Made by a program: the position numbers and the translations under genes. The notes under the pieces were generated by a model that searched no databases, had not been told where the DNA came from, and worked only from the letters and a program-made list of their open reading frames with translations. A stretch of DNA of 64,000 bases from Chloroflexota bacterium (lineage in GTDB: Bacteria > Chloroflexota > Dehalococcoidia > JABGRK01), in the NCBI GenBank assembly GCA_018648325.1, contig JABGRK010000011.1, positions 271,578-335,577 of the forward strand, in the 5' to 3' direction. Each line of letters begins with the position of its first letter. Within the stretch, counting starts at the first letter, position 1. Positions 53,859 to 62,547 of the stretch are shown here, one piece after another.

Positions 53859-55427
53859 ATGTTTAAGGTGCCAGGCACATCTAATCATACTAAACTGGTC
53901 GAACTGTGCCTCAAGTTCAGTGCGGAGAGGAAGCTGTTTTTGGCCAGCAACCGCGGGCCGGTCGAGTTTCGTATCGGACCAAACGATCATTTGCATGCCC
54001 AAAGGGGAGGCGGAGGCCTTGTAACAGCACTTAGCGCGGCCTGCCAGCACATAGAACTTACATGGTTTGCCAGCGCACTGGGCGAGGGCGACAGGCGTGC
54101 AGTTTACAAAGCCGGGGGCAACAAGCTCAATGTTCCTCTTATTGGCCCCAAAACATACCTAAACTTAATAATTTCTCCCCGTAACGTCTACCACAAATAC
54201 TACAACATCTTTTCTAACCCCCTTCTATGGTTTTTGCAACACTATATGTGGAATACGCCCTATACCCCCAATATAGACGCCAAGGTGTACGACGCCTGGG
54301 AAAATGGATACGTGAAAGTAAATAAGGCCTTTGCTGATGAAATCATTGCTGAAGCAGGAAAAGATTCCAAGCCTCCAATAGTGCTCATTCATGACTACCA
54401 GTTGTACCTTGTAGCCGGATATTTGCGCAAGGCAATACCAAATGCGATCATTGTGCACTTTACACACATACCATGGCCGGCACACAGCTACTGGCAATTG
54501 CTGCCGCCACATATGAGGCACGCGATTATGGAGAGTATGTGCAGTTGCGATATTGTCGGACTACAAACGATGAGGGATGTACCCAATTTCATGCTAACAT
54601 GCGAGGCTCTATTACCAGATGCCGATATCAATTTCAGAAATCATACGATTACGCTCAACGGACACACCACGCAGGTAAACGCCTATCCCATCTCTGTAGA
54701 CGTGGCTGGGCTTGAGAAACTGGCAAAATCGGCATGGATCGATAGCTACAGAAGCAAACTTAAGCCTCTTTTTGGACAGAAAACTATTGTGCGCGTAGAC
54801 CGCACCGAGCCCAGTAAAAACATTGTGAGAGGTTTTAAAGCTTACGATGTCATGCTATCACGCCACCCGGAACTAATAGGCAAGGTTAAATTCCTGGCTT
54901 TTCTAGTACCATCCCGTACCCGCATTAAACAATACCAGCGCTATAACGAAGAAGTGCTGGAACTGGTAAAGCTGGTCAACGGCAAATACGGTACCGATAG
55001 CTGGCAACCAATCGTACTGTTTTACGAAAACAACTATCCGCAAGCCATAGCGGCGCTTTGCCTCTACGACGTGCTGCTGGTAAACGCGGTCATTGATGGA
55101 ATGAACCTGGTTGCCAAGGAAGGCCCCATCGTAAACCGGCGCGATGGCGTTCTGGTCCTATCGGAGAGTGTGGGAGCTTATGGACAATTAAAGGAAGGTG
55201 CGCTGGCTATAACACCGGTAGATACCGAATGCACTGCCAAGAAACTATACGAAGCTCTGATGATGCCCTCGGATGAAAGAGCAAAGAGAGCAAATATACT
55301 ACAAACGCAAATCAAAAAAGAGGATCTTGATCACTGGATGTGCAGCCAATTTGAGGACATCAACGCCCTGCTGACTGAGCAAGCCACTCCAAAAGCCGTT
55401 CAACATCAGTTACTCCCTGTATCGTAA
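53859..55427 (+). CDS. otsA: Trehalose-6-phosphate synthase (GT20)
   Basis: OtsA joins a nucleotide glucose to glucose-6-phosphate to give trehalose-6-phosphate. The 522-aa protein shows FLASNRGPVEF, RGGGGLVTAL (donor loop), VLIHDYQLYLV, HFTHIPWP, VDRTEPSKNIVRG and DGMNLVAKEG, the standard GT20 blocks. It starts with GAGGTGA ahead of the ATG. Its 3' end runs 68 bases into the convergent otsB gene, so the pair completes a trehalose pathway but is transcribed toward each other. Confidence 0.94.
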   Translation: MFKVPGTSNHTKLVELCLKFSAERKLFLASNRGPVEFRIGPNDHLHAQRGGGGLVTALSAACQHIELTWFASALGEGDRRAVYKAGGNKLNVPLIGPKTYLNLIISPRNVYHKYYNIFSNPLLWFLQHYMWNTPYTPNIDAKVYDAWENGYVKVNKAFADEIIAEAGKDSKPPIVLIHDYQLYLVAGYLRKAIPNAIIVHFTHIPWPAHSYWQLLPPHMRHAIMESMCSCDIVGLQTMRDVPNFMLTCEALLPDADINFRNHTITLNGHTTQVNAYPISVDVAGLEKLAKSAWIDSYRSKLKPLFGQKTIVRVDRTEPSKNIVRGFKAYDVMLSRHPELIGKVKFLAFLVPSRTRIKQYQRYNEEVLELVKLVNGKYGTDSWQPIVLFYENNYPQAIAALCLYDVLLVNAVIDGMNLVAKEGPIVNRRDGVLVLSESVGAYGQLKEGALAITPVDTECTAKKLYEALMMPSDERAKRANILQTQIKKEDLDHWMCSQFEDINALLTEQATPKAVQHQLLPVS

Positions 55428-56151
55428 AATCTGCACTTTCGATCAGGCGCGGTGGCGTTTCTTCACTGGCTACAGCAATGGCAATTCCCTTTATCCCGCT
55501 TTCATGAACGACATTAAAAGCATCAATATCGGTAACGTCATCGCCTATGTACATGACACCGGCTAGGTTATGTTTTTTAATAAGGGCTTTGAGTGCCGAT
55601 CCTTTGTTGATATCTATGTCCGGTCTGAGTTCGACAACCATTCGCCCTTCTGTTATTCGCAGATCGTTGATCTGAGGTAGGCTCTTTCCCTCCTCAAGTA
55701 TTTTTTTGCGGGCAGCATCCGTATCATTTGCGTTTCGATAGTGAATGGAAGCAGTCAGTCCCTTGTTCTCAAACATCAAGCCATCCATATCTATACGGCG
55801 CTCAAGCGATTCCAGCGCCTGTGCAATAACAGTAATGAATCGATCGATTCGCGCTGGCAGCTCAGGAATGCCCTTGTTCCAAACCTCAAGCCCGTGGTTA
55901 CCCACATAAACCAGCCCCTCAATACCCACCATAGTCATAACATCAAGCAGTGGTCTGCCGGAAATTACGGCCACCAAATCAAGCTTGTCTGATAGCATAC
56001 TCAAATAACGACGACACATGGGAGATACGATGGCCTGCTGTGGTGTAGGAGCTATTGGGCTTATAGTACCATCGACATCTGTAACCAGTCCGAATGGCGA
56101 TGCCGATAATATATCTCCGACTTCATCAAGGTGATCAAATAAATAACTCAT
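55360..56151 (-). CDS. otsB: Trehalose-6-phosphate phosphatase
   Basis: This 263-aa HAD phosphatase removes phosphate from trehalose-6-phosphate. It shows motif I DVDGTISP (about residues 25-32), VISGRPLLD, GNHGLEVW, KGSALKALI and motif IV GDDVTDIDAF. The length is normal. Its last 22 codons overlap the end of otsA on the other strand. The HIT gene upstream lies 10 bases away on the same strand, so they may be co-transcribed. Confidence 0.94.
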   Translation of the reverse strand: MSYLFDHLDEVGDILSASPFGLVTDVDGTISPIAPTPQQAIVSPMCRRYLSMLSDKLDLVAVISGRPLLDVMTMVGIEGLVYVGNHGLEVWNKGIPELPARIDRFITVIAQALESLERRIDMDGLMFENKGLTASIHYRNANDTDAARKKILEEGKSLPQINDLRITEGRMVVELRPDIDINKGSALKALIKKHNLAGVMYIGDDVTDIDAFNVVHESGIKGIAIAVASEETPPRLIESADFTIQGVTDVERLLEWLAQSAGR

Positions 56152-56161
56152 AACTAATTGT

Positions 56162-56638
56162 TTAAAAATGCCCTTTTAGCTTGTTGTAAGTAGCACTCAG
56201 TGCCTCCGGAACAACTTTCATATCGGCTATTACCGGCATGAAGTTAGTATCTCCCTCCCACCGTGGCACTATATGAGTGTGCAGATGATCCGTTACACCG
56301 GCGCCGGCCACCTTGCCAATGTTCATCCCAACATTGAACCCTTGGGCCCCAAACGCTGCCTTGAGCGACTGCAGTGACTTGCTTACAACTTCAAGATGTT
56401 CGGCCATTGTGTCCCTACTTAAGGCAGCCATATCCCCGCCGTGTTGATAGGGGACCACCATTAAATGTCCCGAGTTATAGGGGAACGCATTTAAGATCAC
56501 GTAATTATGTTCTCCTCTGAAAAGGATGTAGTTTTCGGCGTCATCTGTCTGCTTTGGTAACTCGCACAAAAAACAGCCGTTATCATCAGCATCGTTGAGA
56601 ATATATTCCATTCTCCAGGGAGCCCACAATTCCTTCAT
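56162..56638 (-). CDS. HIT-family hydrolase
   Basis: This 158-aa histidine-triad protein has catalytic HLHTHIVPRW (about residues 116-125) and the zinc-type CFLCELP near the N-terminus. YNSGHLMVVPYQH is the usual preceding strand. It resembles Ap4A-type nucleotidyl hydrolases or phosphorylases that act on dinucleoside polyphosphates or nucleotide esters. It belongs to a same-strand run (epimerase, reductase, HIT, otsB) with short gaps. Confidence 0.92.
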   Translation of the reverse strand: MKELWAPWRMEYILNDADDNGCFLCELPKQTDDAENYILFRGEHNYVILNAFPYNSGHLMVVPYQHGGDMAALSRDTMAEHLEVVSKSLQSLKAAFGAQGFNVGMNIGKVAGAGVTDHLHTHIVPRWEGDTNFMPVIADMKVVPEALSATYNKLKGHF

Positions 56639-56664
56639 TTGCTCAAGCCCTCTTTTCCGTATTT

Positions 56665-57825
56665 CTAGCTTTTGTGTCGACTAAAAAAGTAGCGCCATGG
56701 TCCGATTTGTTTCAGGCTCTCAAGCAACAAACCGCCGTGCCAGTCAAAACGCATATTCTTGGATTCCATCAAGATATGCGCAATTCCTTTAGATTCTGCT
56801 ATCTTGAACAATGTCTCAATCTGACGATCGTTCATTTTTGCATACAGGCGACGGGCCAAATATCCCATCTTAAGCTCACGGCCCAGTCTCTTTCGCCACG
56901 CTTTCTGATAGGAAGACATCGTTTTTTTTGAGAAATCATTCGATATAAACGATTGATGCAGAGTATCAACAGCTATATCGGCACAAAGCAGTCCATAATA
57001 TACACCGCCTCCGGTGGTGGGCTTAACCTGTCCCGCAGCATCTCCAACCACCAGCACTCTTTCAGCATATGTTCTGGCTAGTGGTTTCAGAGGGACACCG
57101 CCTGCCGTTATTTTACCTTCGGTCGTTATTTTGCCTTTTGACCTCAAATTCCCGATCATTTTTGAAAGGTGCTGACGAGGACGACTACGGGCAAAGAGCC
57201 CTGCCAACCCCTTACCACCTCCAGTAGGAATCAGCCAACCGAAAAAACCTGGTGCAATTCTTTGGCTGAAATACAACTCGACCTCATCGACACCAGTTAT
57301 ATCGACTTCCATTTGAGCACCGGCTATGTAGTATGATACACGTCCTAGACCCAAACTATACGGCAATTTGGAACCAAAACCGCTGGCGATAATAACAACC
57401 TTTGCGTAATGAAGCTCTAGATTACTGCCATTGCTCGTTGTAACCTGAACTCCATCGTCACCCATACTAATATCGATCACTTTAGTAGAAAGATGATAAG
57501 TAGCACCGGCATCGCGTGCTCTTTGGGCCATTGCTTCATCCAGCGCTTTTCTATCAATAATGTAAGCCTGAACCCCGTCCGTTGCTAGTTTGAGGCACCT
57601 GTCGGTGGGACTAAAGAATTTTGCTGATTTCGATTCCGTCAGCACAATGTTTTGCGGCATGTCAAAACGCTCGAAGCATTCTCTGCCAATAATTCCGCTG
57701 CACTGCACCGGCTCACCTATTACCTTGTGATCCTCAAATACCTCCACCTCATAACCCAGTCCCGCCAGCTTTTGAGCAATATAGCTGCCCACGGGACCTG
57801 CACCGACAATGAGCGCATCAGGCAA
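56665..57825 (-). CDS. Geranylgeranyl reductase-family flavoprotein
   Basis: This 386-aa FAD protein has the dinucleotide fold ALIVGAGPVGSYIAQKL (residues 4-20), CSGIIGREC, a mid-chain GWLIPTGGGKGLAGLF and the second FAD motif VLVVGDAAGQVKPTTGGGVYYG. These features match archaeal-type digeranylgeranylglycerophospholipid or geranylgeranyl reductases, which saturate isoprenoid chains. A role in quinone or lipid chains is inferred only. The TTG start lies 8 bases inside the epimerase gene with GGAG upstream, showing translational coupling. Confidence 0.86.
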   Translation of the reverse strand: MPDALIVGAGPVGSYIAQKLAGLGYEVEVFEDHKVIGEPVQCSGIIGRECFERFDMPQNIVLTESKSAKFFSPTDRCLKLATDGVQAYIIDRKALDEAMAQRARDAGATYHLSTKVIDISMGDDGVQVTTSNGSNLELHYAKVVIIASGFGSKLPYSLGLGRVSYYIAGAQMEVDITGVDEVELYFSQRIAPGFFGWLIPTGGGKGLAGLFARSRPRQHLSKMIGNLRSKGKITTEGKITAGGVPLKPLARTYAERVLVVGDAAGQVKPTTGGGVYYGLLCADIAVDTLHQSFISNDFSKKTMSSYQKAWRKRLGRELKMGYLARRLYAKMNDRQIETLFKIAESKGIAHILMESKNMRFDWHGGLLLESLKQIGPWRYFFSRHKS

Positions 57826-58774
57826 CTCTGGCTCTCCAGTAACTCAAAATATCCGCAAGGGTCTGCTCAAACGGAATCTTCGGCTCCCAGCCAGTCTTCT
57901 CACGGAACTTAGTATTGTCACCCAGCAGAATCGGCACATCGGACGGTCGATATCTATCTGCTTTCTGCTCAACCTTGATATCCTTATTAGACATAGCAAG
58001 CAACATATCAAGCATCTCTTTTATGGTCCAGCCCTTACCGGCACAAATGTTGTACACCTCGCCCGGTTCACCTTTCTCCAGCGACAGCCAGTACGCACTA
58101 ACCACATCACGTACATCGGAAAAGTCCCTAATGGCATCAAGGTTGCCCACTTCCATAAGAGGTGCTTTTTTGCCAGACTCGATCAGCGCAATCTGACGCG
58201 CAAAATCCGACACAACAAATACATCACCACGGCGTGGACCGGTATGGTTAAATGCCCTGGTCCTCACAATTTTGAGGCCGAAACTTTGTACATACTGATA
58301 TGCCAACAAATCTTGTGCCACTTTACTTACGCCGTATGGACTAAGAGGGCGCAGTGGATTGGTTTCCTTGATCGGCGTTTCATCAGGATACACCATGCCA
58401 TACTCTTCACTGGAACCGGCTATCTGCATCATAGGCTCTATTTTAGTAGACCTTATGGCCTCCTGAAGATTCAACTGTCCGATGATATTGGTTGTAAGTG
58501 TTTCATGCGGAGCATGCCACGAAGTTGGAACAAAACTCTGCGCCGCAAGATGAAATATGTAATCCGGTTTAGCTTCAGCAATGAGGTGGTTAACTGAAGA
58601 AAGATCCCTCATATCACATTCCACCAAACGCAGTTCGTCTTTTATATGGTCTATGTTATTAGTAGCGCTCCGCCACCTGATAGAGCCCCACACCTCGGCG
58701 TTCTTAGCCAATACATACTCAGCCAGATGGCTGCCCACAAACCCGGTAATTCCGGTTATCAGTACCCTCACCAC
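57818..58774 (-). CDS. Extended SDR nucleotide-sugar epimerase/dehydratase (Gmd/Rmd-like)
   Basis: This 318-aa Rossmann protein has GITGFVGSHLAEY (NAD(P) site, residues 8-20), the catalytic Ser-Ser-Glu in AGSSEEYG, and YGVSKVAQD (Tyr-X3-Lys). RAFNHTGPRRGDVFVVSDFARQIA is typical of GDP-mannose 4,6-dehydratase and GDP-4-keto-6-deoxymannose reductase. It probably acts in surface-sugar synthesis. At least two GTG codons after GGAGGA could start it. No dedicated polysaccharide cluster is in the window. Confidence 0.87.
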   Translation of the reverse strand: MVRVLITGITGFVGSHLAEYVLAKNAEVWGSIRWRSATNNIDHIKDELRLVECDMRDLSSVNHLIAEAKPDYIFHLAAQSFVPTSWHAPHETLTTNIIGQLNLQEAIRSTKIEPMMQIAGSSEEYGMVYPDETPIKETNPLRPLSPYGVSKVAQDLLAYQYVQSFGLKIVRTRAFNHTGPRRGDVFVVSDFARQIALIESGKKAPLMEVGNLDAIRDFSDVRDVVSAYWLSLEKGEPGEVYNICAGKGWTIKEMLDMLLAMSNKDIKVEQKADRYRPSDVPILLGDNTKFREKTGWEPKIPFEQTLADILSYWRARVA

Positions 58775-58890
58775 TCCTCCTTAAATCCAGTGTCAAAATT
58801 TAGTATCAATTTCCTTAGCAAATATATCAGATAACCCCTTCTTGAGCAATATTAAATCACAGTTCAGAGACAAAATACTGAAATACCTTC

Positions 58891-58919
58891 TTGTTCATAC
58901 AAAATATCTGATGTATAAT
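58891..58919 (+). promoter_or_regulatory. Promoter for the gene at 58963
   Basis: TTGTTC (58891-58896), 17 bases, and a perfect TATAAT (58914-58919). This predicts a 37-nt leader that contains the GAAGGA before the ATG at 58963. Confidence 0.6.
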
Positions 58920-58962
58920 CTACTCATAAACCGCTAAATGAAGTGGAACAGAAGGACAAACA

Positions 58963-59253
58963 ATGGGTGATATATTAGACGAAGCATCAGCTCTGGTACA
59001 ATGCAAACAATGCCCCTGGTACAAGAGCTGCGTGGCTCCCATGCGATTCAACGCCGACGACATCGCCGGGCAGATGCAGCAGGCTATGCCGCAAGATGCA
59101 CAGGGAATGCCTAAGTTCTTCTCCGAGCTTGCCGCTGCCTCGCAAAACCTCATTCTTGAGAGCTGCCCCATCTTCATAAACCGCCTCAAGTCCAGCCCCA
59201 AGCTTGCTGAGCAGATAAAAAAGATTATGCTCAACTGGGGTTCAGACGAGTAA
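58963..59253 (+). CDS. Small Cys-containing protein, 96 aa, unknown
   Basis: The N-terminal part has CKQCPWYKSC (Cys-X2-Cys-X5-Cys, about residues 14-23), and a fourth cysteine lies in ESCPIF near residue 67. This could bind an Fe-S cluster or zinc. The rest is helical, with a Met- and Gln-rich stretch. I do not recognise the family. A consensus promoter and a good SD support it. trmO follows 41 bases later with its own SD. Confidence 0.65.
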   Translation: MGDILDEASALVQCKQCPWYKSCVAPMRFNADDIAGQMQQAMPQDAQGMPKFFSELAAASQNLILESCPIFINRLKSSPKLAEQIKKIMLNWGSDE

Positions 59254-59294
59254 CCTGCACTTTTATAATAAAACGCTTATAAGGGGTTATACTT

Positions 59295-59750
59295 ATGACG
59301 GAAGAAAAAGACATCAGCATTGACATTGAGCCCATCGGATACGTGGATAACCCGGAGTTTGTGGCAGGTGCCGCCAGTGGTGAAAAACGCAAGGATGCAG
59401 GCTGGAAGAACATTGATGCCAATATCATATTGAAGGATGATTACGCCGACGGTCTTGACGATATTCAGCAGCACCAGCGCCTTATCATTGTATTCTGGGC
59501 ACACAACAGCAAATCTGATAGTAAACTTGACCGTGTTAAAATTCACCCTCAGGGGAAGCAAGACATTCCCCTTACGGGCATTTTTTCTACAAGCAGTCCT
59601 TCCCGCCCCAATTCAGTGCTTGTAACGGTGGTTAAGTTTGTTAAGCATGAGGGAAACGTGCTTACGGTGAAAGGGTTGGATGCTTTGAGCGGCTCACCCG
59701 TAATCGATATAAAACCTTATGATCCCGAATATCACATTGGCGGGAAGTAG
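59295..59750 (+). CDS. trmO: TrmO (TsaA) tRNA-t6A37 methyltransferase-like protein
   Basis: This 151-aa beta-barrel protein uses SAM to methylate t6A37 in some tRNAs. Family blocks are IEPIGYVDNP (residues 11-20), LDDIQQHQRLIIVFWAH, the loop GIFSTSSPSRPNSVLVTVVK and VKGLDALSGSPVIDIKPY. The canonical loop RPN is kept, while the usual PH before it is changed to IFS. The SD AAGGGG precedes the ATG. It is a monocistronic or two-gene unit. Confidence 0.88.
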   Translation: MTEEKDISIDIEPIGYVDNPEFVAGAASGEKRKDAGWKNIDANIILKDDYADGLDDIQQHQRLIIVFWAHNSKSDSKLDRVKIHPQGKQDIPLTGIFSTSSPSRPNSVLVTVVKFVKHEGNVLTVKGLDALSGSPVIDIKPYDPEYHIGGK

Positions 59751-59927
59751 TAGCGCAAAATCGATTCATAAATAATCCTGATCCTCTTGTTCATCTGTCG
59801 TATACTCCACATTTACAATCAATCTGAGTTAACCCCACAACAAACAGCGCATAATTATTGTCAAAACTGTATAATATCAATGCAGTCTGTGCGCAACATC
59901 CTTCAACCATAATTCGAAAGGTGACCA

Positions 59928-60902
59928 GTGAAGCGAAGAGATTTATCTGACAGTGAGCTCAGTACCGTCATTAAACACAGGCAGGATAGTATGAGTTGGC
60001 TTGCTATCGAAAAAGAAACCGGGATGCCCCGGCGAACAATCAAGAGGGCATATGATGAGTGGGAAAGCGAACAATCGCAGAAAAAGCCTGATGAGCCACG
60101 TGTTGAGGATGTATGGGAACTACGTCGTAAGCACATAGACTCCCTGATAAGAATCGCTGAGGTACTGATAGAAAACATCAGCATACCAGATTCACCCAGC
60201 ATAGACATGCTGGCAAAAGACAGACTTGATCGCATATGGTCAAACGATATACTGCAACAACTTCCAATAGATAAACTGGCGAATAATGATGATCGCAATG
60301 CGCGTATCCAGAGCATGACGCATAGTTTTAAGCTATTGTTTCACTCCCTAAAAACGCATACCAAAGGTAAAGTAGACTGGTATCCATTATCGCAATGGTC
60401 TTATGCCTGGGATCTGTGTATCGCTGATCTGCATAACCTGGACGCTCAATCGGAGAAACAACTCAACGACTTTTTTGGGCAGACTCAGAACCTGCTGCAG
60501 GATATCAAAAGGGATTCAGGTAATAAAAACGCAATCAAAACCATTGTGGCAAATCTTCGCAGGATACTTTGGAGCAGGATTACCCATCAGCAATTAGATT
60601 CGTGGTCACCGGTCGTGCAAATTGTTGCGCTAAAGGATCGTAAGCAGGGGGTAGTTTGGTATGGACGTCCGTCAGATGTAATTCTGCGTTTTAAAGAAGC
60701 AAGACTTGCCTACAAAACATCTGATATCATAAATAAGGTGGCCAAAAATCTCTGCCTCGAGCGCTACTTAAACATCATTGGTCAGCTAACAACAGAAGTT
60801 GGAATAATACAGGGCGCAATCGAAAAACTAAGCGCATCTCTAAGCAGCGATGTTCTTCGTCCAATAATTGAGCAATCACGATGCGAATTATGCCCGGTAT
60901 AA
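59928..60902 (+). CDS. Orphan 324-aa protein with N-terminal HTH
   Basis: Residues 1-55 look like a helix-turn-helix of the terminase/resolvase type (LSDSELSTVIKHRQDSMSWLAIEKETGMPRRTIKRAYDEW reads as one unit). The remaining 270 residues are helical and Gln/Lys-rich, with no motif I know. The last residues include CELC. GTG at 59928 is preceded by AAAGGTGA. There are no phage genes nearby. It may be a DNA-binding regulator, but this is an inference from the HTH only. Confidence 0.6.
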   Translation: MKRRDLSDSELSTVIKHRQDSMSWLAIEKETGMPRRTIKRAYDEWESEQSQKKPDEPRVEDVWELRRKHIDSLIRIAEVLIENISIPDSPSIDMLAKDRLDRIWSNDILQQLPIDKLANNDDRNARIQSMTHSFKLLFHSLKTHTKGKVDWYPLSQWSYAWDLCIADLHNLDAQSEKQLNDFFGQTQNLLQDIKRDSGNKNAIKTIVANLRRILWSRITHQQLDSWSPVVQIVALKDRKQGVVWYGRPSDVILRFKEARLAYKTSDIINKVAKNLCLERYLNIIGQLTTEVGIIQGAIEKLSASLSSDVLRPIIEQSRCELCPV

Positions 60903-60964
60903 CCACGCTTTATCAACCATCAACCCGCTTGTAATCCGTACCTCATGCCTTTACTATTGATCCT

Positions 60965-61630
60965 ATGGCTAAGGCAAATCAACGAAACGCGCTTTTGCAG
61001 GTGTACGACCTGCTTTTTGCCGAATACGGCCCACAACACTGGTGGCCTGCTAAAACCCCGTTTGAGGTCATTATCGGCGCCATTCTTACGCAATCAACCG
61101 CGTGGACTAACGTCCAGAAAGTCATCTCCAAACTGATTGCAGCAGATGTGCTTACTCCCCCTGCAATACGCAACATTCTGGACAAATGGCTGGCGGACCT
61201 GATTTACTCCTGCGGCTACTACAACGTCAAGACTAAAAAGCTCAAAGCCTTCGTGCAACATCTTTTCGACAATTACAACGATGATCTTGATACAATGTTC
61301 AAGCAGGATATATCCGACCTGCGCCTCGAGCTACTATCGATCCACGGCATTGGAGAGGAGACATCTGACTCGATAATACTGTACGCCGCAAACAAACCAT
61401 CCTTCGTCATAGACGCCTACACCCGCCGTATCTTCTCCCGCCTCGGTTACGATGAGGCAAACGCTTCTTATGTCAACTTTCAAGCCCTTTTCACATCAAA
61501 CCTACCACAAGATGCTGCACTGTTTAACGAATACCATGCTCTGATTGTGAACCATGGAAAACTTGTATGCAAAAAAATACCTCTATGTTCCAACTGTTGC
61601 ATAGAGGTATTATGTAAACACCAAACGTAA
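60965..61630 (+). CDS. HhH-GPD DNA glycosylase (endonuclease III / MagIII-like)
   Basis: This 221-aa base-excision repair glycosylase has ILTQSTAWTNVQKV, then the hairpin SIHGIGEETSDSIILYAA and the catalytic Asp in FVIDAYTRRIFSRLG. The C-terminal [4Fe-4S] motif is C-X5-C-X2-C-X5-C (the first at CKKIPLC). Where endonuclease III has a catalytic Lys (GRKTAN), this protein has Glu (GEETSD). It therefore resembles the monofunctional MagIII 3-methyladenine glycosylase and should lack lyase activity. Its last codons host the terminator of convergent dapA. Confidence 0.85.
   Translation: MAKANQRNALLQVYDLLFAEYGPQHWWPAKTPFEVIIGAILTQSTAWTNVQKVISKLIAADVLTPPAIRNILDKWLADLIYSCGYYNVKTKKLKAFVQHLFDNYNDDLDTMFKQDISDLRLELLSIHGIGEETSDSIILYAANKPSFVIDAYTRRIFSRLGYDEANASYVNFQALFTSNLPQDAALFNEYHALIVNHGKLVCKKIPLCSNCCIEVLCKHQT
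61571..61611 (-). terminator. Terminator of the dap operon embedded in the glycosylase gene
   Basis: AATACCTCTATG (61576-61587) and CATAGAGGTATT (61600-61611) are a perfect 12-bp inverted repeat with a 12-nt loop. On the minus strand it is followed by TTTTT (complement of 61571-61575). It terminates dapA transcription from inside the coding end of the opposite gene. Confidence 0.75.
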
Positions 61631-61644
61631 TATATATTGTTTGC

Positions 61645-62535
61645 CTACGGCTTTATGTCAATTGTATGCTTTTTGAGCTCTGAATCAATCACTGCCATCG
61701 CCTTGGCATCCGGCATAACCAGCGGAAGCCGCGGATTGCCCATGTTAAAGCCAATTTGTTTGAGAGCGTATTTCAGTGGCGCCGGATTGGGGGCGCTAAA
61801 CAAGGCATTGACCAGCGGTAACAAGTGGCGGTGGATGGCAGCCGCCTCTAAAACATTGTTTTCCAGAATCAAGTCCATCATCTTTTTAATTTGCCGGCCG
61901 ACGAGGTGAGTGGTCACCCCAATGACACCGTAGCCTCCCAGCGCCATGATATGGAAAGTATCGTTGTCATTTCCACTCCAAACCAGGAAGTCCTCATGGG
62001 CCAGGCTGATGGTCTGGGCGACATGGTCCATATCGCCATTGGCTTCCTTCACCCCGATTATATTATCTATCAGGCTCAATCTGGCGATGGTCTCCGCAGT
62101 CATATTGACGACCACGCGCCCTGGTATATTGTACATGATCACAGGCAGGCTGGTGCTCTCGGCAATAGCCCTGAAGTGCTGATAAATTCCTTCCTGAGAA
62201 GGTTTATTATAATAAGGAACGACCGACAGGCAGGCATCAACCCCGATTTTCTCCGCCCCCTTGGTCGCCTCTACCGCCTCGGCAGTGCTGTTTGAGCCGG
62301 TATAAGCGATAACACTCCCTCGGTCTCCCACAACGGATTTCACTTCCTTAAACAGGCGCAGTTCTTCCTCCCAGCTAAGCGTCGGGGCTTCCCCTGTCGT
62401 CGCCGCCACCACTATACCGTCGCTTCCCGAATCAAGCAGAGCCGCCGCCAGTTTCTTTGCCTGCTCATAATCAACATCATCCTTATCGTTGAAGGGTGTG
62501 ACCATAGCAGTTAATAGTCGACCAAGCTCTTTCAT
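61645..62535 (-). CDS. dapA: 4-hydroxy-tetrahydrodipicolinate synthase
   Basis: DapA condenses pyruvate with aspartate semialdehyde in lysine and diaminopimelate synthesis. The 296-aa TIM barrel has AATTGEAPTLSWEE, YYNKPSQEGIYQHF, YNIPGRVVVNM and the Schiff-base Lys in GVKEANGD. I take ATG 62535, with GGGAG upstream; a TTG two codons earlier is possible. It is the last gene of a dapB-asd-dapA operon. Confidence 0.95.
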   Translation of the reverse strand: MKELGRLLTAMVTPFNDKDDVDYEQAKKLAAALLDSGSDGIVVAATTGEAPTLSWEEELRLFKEVKSVVGDRGSVIAYTGSNSTAEAVEATKGAEKIGVDACLSVVPYYNKPSQEGIYQHFRAIAESTSLPVIMYNIPGRVVVNMTAETIARLSLIDNIIGVKEANGDMDHVAQTISLAHEDFLVWSGNDNDTFHIMALGGYGVIGVTTHLVGRQIKKMMDLILENNVLEAAAIHRHLLPLVNALFSAPNPAPLKYALKQIGFNMGNPRLPLVMPDAKAMAVIDSELKKHTIDIKP

Positions 62536-62547
62536 TATCAAATCTCC

